Below, one piece after another: positions 1-10,135 of a stretch of 64,000 nucleotides of DNA. Position numbers and translations under genes: made by a program. The stretch is from positions 5,022,001-5,086,000 of the forward strand of contig NZ_AP022563.1 in assembly GCF_010726645.1 (NCBI RefSeq), given 5' to 3'. Under the pieces are notes generated by a model. That model saw only the letters and a list, made by a program, of their open reading frames with translations. It had not been told where the DNA came from and made no database searches. The stretch comes from Mycolicibacterium duvalii. GTDB taxonomy: Bacteria > Actinomycetota > Actinomycetes > Mycobacteriales > Mycobacteriaceae. Position 1 is the stretch's first letter, and each line of letters opens with the position of its first letter.

Positions 1-404
1 GCTCCGGGATGGCGGTGTCGACGGCGGCATCCGCGGTGGCCGCCACGGCGCCGACCGCGATGGCGGCGCTGCTGCGCCGCGCCGCCGACCTGCTCGCGCT
101 CGGCGCCGACCCCGCCCAGGCGTGGGAGAGCCGTGTCGGCTCGGGTTCGGCACACCTCGACGCGTTCCTGCGCATGGCCCGGCGCTCCGCGGCATCGGGT
201 GCCGCGCTGGCACGCGGCGTCGAGGACCTCGCCACGCAGTTGCGGGCGGAGGCCGGCGACGCCGCCGGCGCGCGCGCCGAACGCGCGTCGGTGTTGATCG
301 CCGGACCGCTGGGGCTGTGCTACCTGCCCGCATTTCTCTGTCTGGGCATCGTGCCGGTCATCGTCGGTTTGGCCGGCGAAGTCCTGCAAACGGGACTGAT
401 TTGA
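1..404 (+). CDS. Type II secretion F-domain protein, TadC-like (5' end cut by window edge)
   Basis: This is the C-terminal part of an inner-membrane platform protein of the Tad/Flp pilus apparatus. The frame is open to the left edge, so the first in-frame ATG at 9 is probably internal. The visible part has an amphipathic Ala/Arg-rich stretch with the Trp-Glu and 'FLRMARRSAASGAALARG' pattern of the T2SSF domain. It ends with a hydrophobic segment (about residues 92-125 of the visible part) containing 'PLGLCYLPAFLCLGIVPV', typical of the last helices of TadB/TadC. It is followed 25 bp later by a Flp-type pilin and two TadE-like genes, which supports the assignment. The true N-terminus cannot be judged. 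Confidence 0.8.
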   Translation, partial: SGMAVSTAASAVAATAPTAMAALLRRAADLLALGADPAQAWESRVGSGSAHLDAFLRMARRSAASGAALARGVEDLATQLRAEAGDAAGARAERASVLIAGPLGLCYLPAFLCLGIVPVIVGLAGEVLQTGLI

Positions 405-429
405 CAACTCATGAAAGGAAACCGGAGCA

Positions 430-630
430 ATGAGGCAACATCTGCGAGAGCTGCGGGCGCGCATGATCGTGCTGGCCGTGGACGACGACGGCATGTCGAC
501 CGTCGAGTACGCCATCGGCACCATCGCTGCCGCGGCGTTCGGCGCGATCCTGTACACGGTCGTCACCGGCGATTCCATCGTCGGGGCCTTGACCGACATC
601 ATCAGCCGGGCGTTGACGACCAACGTCTGA
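430..630 (+). CDS. Flp-type pilin (DUF4244 family), 66 aa
   Basis: This is a small pilin-like subunit of a Tad pilus. After a charged N-terminus, a class III prepilin signal is visible: Gly followed by 'MSTVEYAIG' (about residues 21-30), with the glutamate five residues after the predicted peptidase cut. A single hydrophobic helix follows, as in Flp pilins. A purine-rich ribosome site (GAAAGGAAACCGGAG) precedes the ATG. The gene sits between a TadC-like gene and two TadE-like genes. The protein is probably cleaved by a prepilin peptidase and assembled at the membrane. In M. tuberculosis the equivalent is the small protein Rv3656c (recalled, not checked). Confidence 0.85.
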   Translation: MRQHLRELRARMIVLAVDDDGMSTVEYAIGTIAAAAFGAILYTVVTGDSIVGALTDIISRALTTNV

Positions 631-956
631 CCGGTGAGTCCGGGGGCGTCACGATCGAGGCCGCGTTCGCGGTGCTGTCGCTGGTGGCGGTACTGGCCGT
701 ATGTCTGGCCGGGCTCACCGCGCTGTCGATGCAGCTGCGGTGTATCGACGCCGCCAGGGAGGCCGCGCGGCTGGCGGCGCGCGGAGACGACGCCGCCGCC
801 ACCGAGACGGCCCGCCAGATCGCGCCCACAGGCGCCCGCGTGCAGGTGCGACGCGCGGGCGACTTCGTGGTGGCGACCGCCTCGGCGACGTCGCCGCTGC
901 TGCCGGGCATCCCGATCGGGGCGCGCAGCGTCTCGGCGGTGGAGCCGGACGGCTGA
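627..956 (+). CDS. TadE-family pseudopilin
   Basis: This is a TadE-like minor pilin. The frame reads 'SGGVTIEAAFAVLSL' near its N-terminus: a class III signal-like motif with the glutamate about five residues after Gly, then a hydrophobic helix and a small soluble C-terminal part. No ATG, GTG or TTG lies in this frame between 411 and the motif. The only nearby near-cognate codon is a CTG at 627 overlapping the pilin stop codon, so the start given is tentative and translation may be coupled to the upstream gene. It belongs to the Tad pilus operon. The family call rests on the motif and neighbours; the start is the weak point. Confidence 0.6.
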   Translation: MTGESGGVTIEAAFAVLSLVAVLAVCLAGLTALSMQLRCIDAAREAARLAARGDDAAATETARQIAPTGARVQVRRAGDFVVATASATSPLLPGIPIGARSVSAVEPDG

Positions 957-990
957 CGACCGCGGCGCGGCCAGCATCGTCGCTGCGGCG

Positions 991-1287
991 ATGATCGCCG
1001 CGCTGACCGCGGTCACCGGCGCGGGCGCACATCTGGGAGCAGCCATGGTCGCGCGCCACCGCGCGCAGGCCGCCGCCGACCTGGCTGCGTTCAGCGCGGC
1101 AGTGTGGCTGGCCTCGGGCCCGGATGCGGCCTGCGCGATGGCCCGCAGGATCGCCGATGCGTCGGGTGCCGCCGTGGAGGACTGCCGGACCGAGGACCTC
1201 GACGTCACGGTGCGCGTGGCGGTGCCGGTGGGGCTGGCGTGGTCGCCCGGGCCCGCGCGGGCGGTGGCCCGGGCCGGGCCGGCGTGA
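991..1287 (+). CDS. TadE-like protein of helicase/secretion neighbourhood
   Basis: The frame encodes 'DRGAASIVAAAMIAALTAV' followed by a short protein with 'HRAQAAADLAAFSAAVW', the pattern of the small TadE-like proteins found next to Tad genes and a DECH helicase in actinobacteria (the 'helicase/secretion neighborhood' family). The first ATG (991) lies inside the hydrophobic helix. The likely true N-terminus starts a few codons earlier, near 955, where no standard start codon exists. The protein is probably membrane-anchored and part of the pilus apparatus. The M. tuberculosis equivalent (Rv3654c) is also annotated as very short. Product call moderate, start uncertain. Confidence 0.55.
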   Translation: MIAALTAVTGAGAHLGAAMVARHRAQAAADLAAFSAAVWLASGPDAACAMARRIADASGAAVEDCRTEDLDVTVRVAVPVGLAWSPGPARAVARAGPA

Positions 1288-1331
1288 GGGCCGGCCGGAG
1301 GGTTTACGCCGGGGTAAGTCAGGCTACGCAG

Positions 1332-2519
1332 ATGACCATGTCCGGCCCTGACGTGCTTGCCGGCCGCTACGAACTGGGCGGTGTGCTCGGCCGCGGCGGC
1401 ATGGCCGAGGTCCGGGAGGCGTTCGACACCCTGCTGCACCGCCCGGTGGCGGTCAAGATGCTGCATCCCGGCCTCGACGACACCGCGGACAATCGGCGCC
1501 GGTTCGAGCAGGAAGCCCGCTCAGCGGCCGGCCTCGAGCACCCGAACATCGTCGCGGTGCACGACTTCGGCGAGCACGACGGCAGCCCGTTCATCGTGAT
1601 GGAGCGTCTGCCCGGCGACACCGTCGCCGACGAGCTGGCTCGCGGTCCGATGCCGGTCGCGCAGGTCCGCTCGATGCTCGACGACGTGCTGGGGGCGCTG
1701 AGCGTCGCCCACCGTGCGGGCGTGCTGCACCGCGACGTCAAACCGGGCAACATCCTGGTGTCGGCGACCAGGGACAGCGTCAAGGTGGGGGACTTCGGAA
1801 TCGCCAAGACCGCCGACTGCGCGGCCACCAGGACCGGGCAGATCATCGGGACCATGTGCTACATGAGCCCCGAGCGGCTGGCCGGCGCGCCTGCCTCTGT
1901 CGCCGACGACCTGTATGCCGTCGGCGTCATCGGTTACGAGGCGGTGCTGGGCCGGCGGGCATTCCCACAGGACAACCCCGCTGCGGTGGCCCACGCCATC
2001 CTGCACGCACCGCCACCGCCGTTGGGCGTATGCCGCACGGACATCGACCCGGTGCTGGCCGGCGTCATCGACCGCGCCATGGCCCGCGTGCCCGAGCAGC
2101 GGTTCGGCAGTGCCGAGCAGATGCGCGCCGCGCTGGCCGGGCGGCTACCGGTCGCCGCGCGGCCGCAGACCCGGGTCCTGCCGATGCCCGTGCCGCCGCC
2201 GACCGCATATCCGGGGCCGGCGGCCGCTGCTCGCCGTGACACCCGCCGGCCGCTCCTGGTCCTTGCGGCGATCGCGTCGGTGTTCCTCGTCGCGGGGCTG
2301 GCCCTGGCCTTGCAGCCGTTCTCGTCGCCGGAACCCATCCGGCCCATCGGCACGAGCACGGCGGTCCCGCCACCCTCGACCACACCTCCGCCGCCCCCAC
2401 CGGTGGTGCAGCCGGTCGAATCCGCGCCGGCGGCACCGCCGGCCGAGAGGAAACCGGACAAGCCGAAGAAGAACAACGGAAACGACGACAAGGGCCCCGG
2501 CAAGGGCCGCGGGGACTGA
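1332..2519 (+). CDS. Transmembrane serine/threonine protein kinase (no PASTA), 395 aa
   Basis: This is a eukaryotic-type Ser/Thr kinase. All key motifs are present: glycine loop 'LGRGGMAEV' (about residues 19-27), catalytic Lys42 in 'VAVKML', catalytic loop 'HRDVKPGNIL' with Asp135, DFG Asp154, and 'MSPE' (about 178-181). After a Pro-rich juxtamembrane linker there is one hydrophobic helix (about 308-328). The outer tail is short, rich in Pro, then Lys/Asn/Gly, with no PASTA repeats, so the sensed signal is unknown. A second in-frame ATG lies two codons downstream at 1338. The gene lies between the Tad cluster and the helicase and converges with the PAS-GAF gene 3 bp away. Confidence 0.92.
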   Translation: MTMSGPDVLAGRYELGGVLGRGGMAEVREAFDTLLHRPVAVKMLHPGLDDTADNRRRFEQEARSAAGLEHPNIVAVHDFGEHDGSPFIVMERLPGDTVADELARGPMPVAQVRSMLDDVLGALSVAHRAGVLHRDVKPGNILVSATRDSVKVGDFGIAKTADCAATRTGQIIGTMCYMSPERLAGAPASVADDLYAVGVIGYEAVLGRRAFPQDNPAAVAHAILHAPPPPLGVCRTDIDPVLAGVIDRAMARVPEQRFGSAEQMRAALAGRLPVAARPQTRVLPMPVPPPTAYPGPAAAARRDTRRPLLVLAAIASVFLVAGLALALQPFSSPEPIRPIGTSTAVPPPSTTPPPPPPVVQPVESAPAAPPAERKPDKPKKNNGNDDKGPGKGRGD

Positions 2520-2522
2520 GCG

Positions 2523-3596
2523 TCACCGACTTCGCCGCGAGCCCACCTTCCGGCCGGGCGACAGGCGGGTCGTCCGGCGGTCGCGATCGGCGAGTTCGGT
2601 GAGTTCGTCAGCCGTCGGTGCGCGCAGAACCGCCAACGCCGCGGTGACGCCGTCCTCGAGTTCGACACGGTGCACGGTGATGTGCACCGGTGTCCACTCG
2701 CCGTCGCGGTCGACCAGTCGCAGCACTCCCGCGGCCGGGCCGGTCGCGAACTGGCCGGCCATGGCGGTCATCGCGTCCTTGTCCTGCGGATGGATCACCC
2801 GGTCGCTGCGCATACCGGCACGCCAGTCGAAGAACGGCGCCGGATCGTCCAGCCATTTGAGCAGCGTCCAGTGCGTGGGGTCGACCAACGCCCGATGCAC
2901 GCCCGGCTCGGCCAGCCCGTCGAGAATCCGCTGGGCCAACAAGTCCTGCTGAATGGTCGCGCCCTCGCGCACGCTGCGCCAGTTCATCGCACGGCAGATC
3001 ACCCGCTCGGCGTTGCTGTCGGGATCCTCGACCAGCGACCGCGACACGAACCCGACCGTGATCGGCTGGCCCTGGTAGTCGTTGACGTCCCAGGTGCTGC
3101 AGATCAACACGCCCGGTTCGGGTTTGATCACCATGCCCAGCACCTTGGCCTCGTAGGGGTTGAGGTCACGGCGGGGGAGATCGTCGGCGAAGGCCCGCCC
3201 GTGCAGGTTCTGCCGGGACGGGTCCCAGCCCCCGACACGCAGCGACTCGGTGGTGTCGGTGGCGGTGCCCTCGGTGAGGTTCCAGATCAACGGCCCGACC
3301 AGCGGGCGGGGCGGCGGCTCCTGGTCCACCGATCCCACCCAGATCTGGACGCCGTGGATGACCCCGTCGGACATCTGCACGACCTCGGTGCGGATCACGC
3401 TGTCGCTCTTCGGGGTGATGCTGCTCAGGCCGGTGCCGCCACGGACCGTCTCGCTGATCGCGGTCTGAATCGCCATCAGGTGAGGGTTGCGGCGCAGGAC
3501 CGTGCCGATCGGGATGAGGTTTCTGGTGTGCACGCCTTCCGCGACGACGACAGGCTCGGCGCCGAGGGTCTCCACGAGCAGCCAGTCGTGGCTCAT
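2523..3596 (-). CDS. PAS-GAF-type sensor domain protein (Rv3651-like), 357 aa
   Basis: This is a soluble conserved mycobacterial protein without a visible catalytic domain. It begins 'MSHDWLLVETLGAEPVVVAE' and resembles M. tuberculosis Rv3651, which I recall as a structurally solved triple sensor-domain (PAS-GAF-PAS) protein. The start ATG overlaps the stop codon of the upstream helicase by 4 bp (ATGA), so the two are co-translated from one transcript. The C-terminus is basic (Arg/Ser-rich). The ligand and output are unknown. A longer frame upstream of this ATG lies inside the helicase gene and was not used. Confidence 0.8.
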   Translation of the reverse strand: MSHDWLLVETLGAEPVVVAEGVHTRNLIPIGTVLRRNPHLMAIQTAISETVRGGTGLSSITPKSDSVIRTEVVQMSDGVIHGVQIWVGSVDQEPPPRPLVGPLIWNLTEGTATDTTESLRVGGWDPSRQNLHGRAFADDLPRRDLNPYEAKVLGMVIKPEPGVLICSTWDVNDYQGQPITVGFVSRSLVEDPDSNAERVICRAMNWRSVREGATIQQDLLAQRILDGLAEPGVHRALVDPTHWTLLKWLDDPAPFFDWRAGMRSDRVIHPQDKDAMTAMAGQFATGPAAGVLRLVDRDGEWTPVHITVHRVELEDGVTAALAVLRAPTADELTELADRDRRTTRLSPGRKVGSRRSR

Positions 3597-5983
3597 GACG
3601 GTGATCCTATCCAAGGCGCTGCCGCCACCGCGTCCACCACCAACCGCAACACCGCCACCGCCCCCGCCTTGTCCAGGGGATCGTTGGCATTGCCGCACTT
3701 GGGCGACTGCACGCAGGACGGGCAGCCCGACGGACACTCACAGGCCTCGATCGCCGACGCGGTGGCCCCCCACCACTCGGTGATGGTGTCGAATCCGCGC
3801 GCGGCGAAACCCGCGCCGCCGGGATGGCCGTCGTAGACGAAGATCGACGGTAGCCCGTCGACGGGGCCCACCGCCGTCGAGACCCCGCCGATGTCGCCTC
3901 GGTCGCAGCTGGCGACCAACGGCAGCAGCCCGATCGCGGCGTGCTCGGCGGCGTGCAGCGCACCCGGCCACCGCAGCACGTCGATCCCGTTGCGCTGCAA
4001 AGCCTCCGGGGTGATCGTGCACATCACGGCCATGGTGTCGAGCGTGCGGATGGGCATGTCGAGTTCGACGAAATCGATTACCTCACCGTTGATCCGGCGA
4101 CGCAGGTATCCGGTGACGGTGTTGCTGACCGACACCGGAACCAGGCCTATCGTCACGTCGCCGTGACGGCTGCGCCGGCCCGGTCCGGTGACGCTGATGT
4201 CGGTGACCTCCCGCGCGAAGGTGGTGTAGCCGGGATCCTCGGCGCGCACGAAGGCGACACCGTCCTCGAAGTCCAGGGAATCGACGACGTAGGTCTCGCC
4301 CTGATGCAGATACACCGCGCCGGGGTGGACACACGCGGGGGCCTGCCCCGCGCCCGCGCTGCCGAGCATCCGACCGGTGCCGGCTTCCAGGATGGCGATC
4401 TGCCCGCCGGTTCCGCCCCGGATGTCCACGGCCGGATGAGGGTCGACTCCCGGTGACGGGAAGTATCCGGCCGACCGGCGCCGCAGCAGTCCGTCGTCGA
4501 CCAGCGCTGCGGCCACCTCCTCGGCGTCCCACAACCGCACCTCGGCGTCGCTCAACGGTAACTCGGTGGCCGCGCAGAGCAGTTGCGGTCCAAGGACATA
4601 CGGGTTGGTAGGGTCGATCACCACCCGCTCGATGGGCTTGTCCAGCAACGCCGCGGGATGATGCACCAGGTAGGTGTCGAGCGGGTCGTCACGGGCGATC
4701 AGCACCACCAGCGCGCCCTGGCCGCGTCGGCCGGCGCGGCCGGCCTGCTGCCAGAACGAGGCGACGGTGCCCGGGAACCCGGCCAGCACAACGGCATCCA
4801 GACCGGCGATGTCAACGCCCAGCTCGAGCGCATTGGTACTGGCCAGACCGCGAAGTCTGCCGTCGCCGAGCGCGGCCTCGAGCTCACGCCGGTCTTCGGC
4901 CAGGTAGCCGGCCCGGTAGGACGCGATCTGCTCGACCAGATGGGGCGCGGTGTCGGTCAGTCTCGCCCGCGCGCCGAGGGCCACGAGTTCGGCCCCGCGG
5001 CGCGACCGCACGAAGGTCAGGGTGCGCGCGCCCTCGGTCATCAGGTCGGCCATCACCCGGGCGGCCTCGGCGCCGGCCGAACGACGCACCGGTGCACCGT
5101 TTTCGCCCACGACGGTGTCGATCAGCGGAGGCTCCCACAACGCGACGGTGCGCGCTCCGTGCGGCGATCCGTCCTCGGTCACCTCCACCACCGTTTGACC
5201 GATCAGTTCGGATGCGGTGACCGCGGGTTCGGCGGTGGTGGCACTGGCGAAGACCACGGTCGGCATCTGTCCGTCGGGCGAGTAGCGGGCGCACAGCCGC
5301 AGTAGCCGGCGCAGCACCATCGCCACATTCGAACCGAAAACGCCGCGGTAGTAGTGACATTCGTCGACCACGACGAAGCGCAGGTGGCGCAGGAAGACAG
5401 CCCATTTCGCATGGTTGCGCAGCAGCGACAGATGAATCATGTCCGGATTGGAGAAGATCCACCGGGACCGCTCGCGTGCGAATCGGCGGACCTCGGTCGG
5501 ACTGTCGCCGTCGTAGGCGGCCGGCGCCACCTCGGCGAGCGCCGGTATGGCCGCCGTCAGTGATGTCGCCGCCCGTAACTGGTCGTGGCCGAGAGCCTTG
5601 GTCGGCGACAGGTACAGCGCCCGGGCCCGGGGGTCCTCCACCATCGCGGTCAGGATCGGCAACTGGTAGGCCAGCGACTTGCCCGAGGCGGTTCCGGTGC
5701 TCACCACGACGTGCCGACCGTCGCGGGCCAGTTGAGCCGCGGCCAGCTGATGCGACCACGGCGCCTCGACTCCTCGATCGAGAAAGGCCCGCACCACATC
5801 TGAGTCGGCCCAGCACGGCCATGCCCGCGTCGCGGCCCGCCGCGGGGGCAGATCGGCGACGTGGCGCAGGGGGGCGTCGTCGGCCGCGCTGTCGGCTCCG
5901 GCCCCCTCGACCGCATACGCCAGCAGTTCCCGGCCGAAATCGGCTACCGGATCCGCCAAACTCGCCCTCCCGAAACGCCGCAC
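3593..5983 (-). CDS. DEAD/DEAH (DECH) box helicase with C-terminal DUF1998, 796 aa
   Basis: This is a superfamily 2 DNA helicase. Motif I 'STGTASGKSLAYQLP' (about residues 97-111), motif II 'VVVDECHYYRGVFG' (DECH) and a helicase C domain with 'QQAGRAGRRGQGALVV' are visible. Near the C-terminus there is a Cys-rich 'CECPSGCPSCVQSPKCGN', the four-cysteine metal site of DUF1998 seen in MrfA/YprA-type repair helicases. The start is a GTG at 5983 with a weak CAGGA site. The family is linked to actinobacterial Tad clusters and to mitomycin-type damage repair in Bacillus (MrfA, recalled). It is the first gene of a two-gene operon with the PAS-GAF gene. M. tuberculosis Rv3649 is the counterpart. Confidence 0.93.
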   Translation of the reverse strand: MRRFGRASLADPVADFGRELLAYAVEGAGADSAADDAPLRHVADLPPRRAATRAWPCWADSDVVRAFLDRGVEAPWSHQLAAAQLARDGRHVVVSTGTASGKSLAYQLPILTAMVEDPRARALYLSPTKALGHDQLRAATSLTAAIPALAEVAPAAYDGDSPTEVRRFARERSRWIFSNPDMIHLSLLRNHAKWAVFLRHLRFVVVDECHYYRGVFGSNVAMVLRRLLRLCARYSPDGQMPTVVFASATTAEPAVTASELIGQTVVEVTEDGSPHGARTVALWEPPLIDTVVGENGAPVRRSAGAEAARVMADLMTEGARTLTFVRSRRGAELVALGARARLTDTAPHLVEQIASYRAGYLAEDRRELEAALGDGRLRGLASTNALELGVDIAGLDAVVLAGFPGTVASFWQQAGRAGRRGQGALVVLIARDDPLDTYLVHHPAALLDKPIERVVIDPTNPYVLGPQLLCAATELPLSDAEVRLWDAEEVAAALVDDGLLRRRSAGYFPSPGVDPHPAVDIRGGTGGQIAILEAGTGRMLGSAGAGQAPACVHPGAVYLHQGETYVVDSLDFEDGVAFVRAEDPGYTTFAREVTDISVTGPGRRSRHGDVTIGLVPVSVSNTVTGYLRRRINGEVIDFVELDMPIRTLDTMAVMCTITPEALQRNGIDVLRWPGALHAAEHAAIGLLPLVASCDRGDIGGVSTAVGPVDGLPSIFVYDGHPGGAGFAARGFDTITEWWGATASAIEACECPSGCPSCVQSPKCGNANDPLDKAGAVAVLRLVVDAVAAAPWIGSPS

Positions 5984-6105
5984 CCGAACAGTCCTGGAGT
6001 TAATTGTTCACTACAGGATCCCCCGAAGGCCTCGTCAGACTGTCGCAGCGGCCCCGAACGTGATTGACTTACCACGGTCGCAGCTTCTGTGTTCGTGTAT
6101 CAGCA

Positions 6106-6142
6106 CTCGCAGGAACGACGTTGCGATCGCGGTTCCTGCGAG
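6106..6142 (+). promoter_or_regulatory. Perfect 11-bp inverted repeat in the cspA leader
   Basis: CTCGCAGGAAC (6106-6116) and GTTCCTGCGAG (6132-6142) are exact inverted repeats around a 15-base loop that itself contains the palindrome GCGATCGC (6123-6130). The repeat sits 117 bp before the cspA start, in the 275-bp gap between the divergent helicase and cspA. It could be an RNA hairpin in a long cold-shock leader or a DNA operator. No transcription start is proven here. Confidence 0.6.
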
Positions 6143-6258
6143 GGTTGTAGGTCGGGTCGAGTTCCGAGCACTCCACGAAGGTATGGCGGTCGGAACGGGC
6201 CCGGTCTACCGAAAGACGGCGGACCGCCCGGTGAATACAGAGAAGGAATGTACGAAAG

Positions 6259-6462
6259 ATGCCACAGGGAACTGTGAAGTGGTTCAACGCGGAGAAGGGC
6301 TTCGGCTTCATCGCCCCCGAGGACGGCTCTGCTGACGTTTTTGTCCACTACACGGAGATTCAGGGTTCCGGCTTCCGCACCCTTGAAGAGAACCAGAAGG
6401 TCGAGTTCGAGGTCGGCCAGAGCCCCAAGGGTCCCCAGGCTACCGGCGTCCGCGCCGTCTGA
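6259..6462 (+). CDS. cspA: Cold-shock protein, 67 aa
   Basis: This is a single cold-shock (OB-fold) domain that binds single-stranded nucleic acid and acts as an RNA chaperone. RNP1 'KGFGFI' (about residues 13-18) and RNP2 'VFVHY' (about 27-31) are intact, and the length is standard. The ATG at 6259 has a GAAAG element just upstream. The gene is monocistronic: it is divergent from the helicase, has a leader region of up to about 275 bp with a strong inverted repeat, and is followed 20 bp later by an intrinsic-type hairpin. Confidence 0.97.
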   Translation: MPQGTVKWFNAEKGFGFIAPEDGSADVFVHYTEIQGSGFRTLEENQKVEFEVGQSPKGPQATGVRAV

Positions 6463-6482
6463 GACCACCCCAGACCTCACGG

Positions 6483-6522
6483 CACCCCCGCGCTGTCCAC
6501 ACGGACGCCGCGGGGGTGTTCC
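6483..6522 (+). terminator. Hairpin terminator after cspA
   Basis: CACCCCCGCG (6483-6492) pairs perfectly with CGCGGGGGTG (6509-6518), a 10-bp GC-rich stem with a 16-base loop, followed by TTCCTTTCC. It is placed directly after the cspA stop codon. The tail is only modestly T-rich, as is common in mycobacteria. Confidence 0.7.
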
Positions 6523-6572
6523 TTTCCGGGGAGCGCCCGGCCGGGTAACCGGTCTGTGCGGGTGCGCTGGCC

Positions 6573-6588
6573 TAATGTCTGAAGTGTG
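6573..6588 (+). promoter_or_regulatory. TANNNT -10 box for a leaderless mRNA
   Basis: TAATGT (6573-6578) lies 13 bases before the GTG at 6586, which is the spacing expected when transcription starts on the start codon itself. There is no Shine-Dalgarno site. Confidence 0.55.
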
Positions 6589-7176
6589 AGCCAGCTGTCC
6601 TTCTTCTCGGCGGAGTCGGTGCCCCCGGCCATCGCCGACCTGACGGGGATCCTGGCTGCGTCCGGGCAGGTTGTCCTGGTCGGCGGCGCCGGTGAGCAGG
6701 GCGCACGGTTGTCGGTGGTGGTCGACGAGCTCTGGCGCGCCGAGGGGCTGGCGGAGATGATCGCCGACGCGGACCTGGAGCCCGAGATCGCCCGTACCGA
6801 GGAGGACAGCCCGCTGGTGCGCACCTCGGTGGACGTCCGGTTGGTCGCCATCGCCGCCGAGTGGACCAGGGGCGCGGTCAAGACGGTGCCGCCGCAGTGG
6901 CTACCGGGTCCGCGCGAACTGCGGGCCTGGACGCTGGCGGCGGGCAGACCTGAGGATGACCGCTATCTGCTGGGGTTGGACCCGCACGCACCCGACACGC
7001 ATTCCGCGCTCGCGTCGGCGATGATGCGGGTTGGAATCGCGCCGACGCTCATCGGCACGCGAGGCTCTCGGCCGGCGTTGCGCATCAGCGGCCGCCGTAG
7101 GCTGTCGCGGCTGGTAGAGAACGTGGGAGAGCCGCCCGCGGATCCGGAAGCGGTGGTGCAATGGCCCCGGGTGTAG
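6586..7176 (+). CDS. Conserved hypothetical protein (Rv3647c-like), 196 aa
   Basis: I do not recognise a characterised domain. It is a soluble protein without signal peptide or membrane helix, conserved at this place next to topA in mycobacteria. The C-terminal half contains a conserved-looking 'GTRGSRPALRISGRRRLSRL' stretch that is basic and could contact nucleic acid or phosphate, which is an inference only. The GTG start is preceded by a -10 box at leaderless spacing and no ribosome site. It probably has its own transcript, ending before topA. Confidence 0.8.
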   Translation: MSQLSFFSAESVPPAIADLTGILAASGQVVLVGGAGEQGARLSVVVDELWRAEGLAEMIADADLEPEIARTEEDSPLVRTSVDVRLVAIAAEWTRGAVKTVPPQWLPGPRELRAWTLAAGRPEDDRYLLGLDPHAPDTHSALASAMMRVGIAPTLIGTRGSRPALRISGRRRLSRLVENVGEPPADPEAVVQWPRV

Positions 7177-7315
7177 GAGTGTCGAGCCGGTCACCGCGGA
7201 GGGGGCCGGTTTGCGTCGGTAGGCCCGGGGTGTCAAATTGTCAGTTGCCGAGGCAGGCAGCATGGATTCAGAGGTCCGGCCTGCGGGCAACAGAAGAAAG
7301 TGGAGCAAGACCAAA

Positions 7316-10132
<2,817 letters not shown>

Positions 10133-10135
10133 CCG

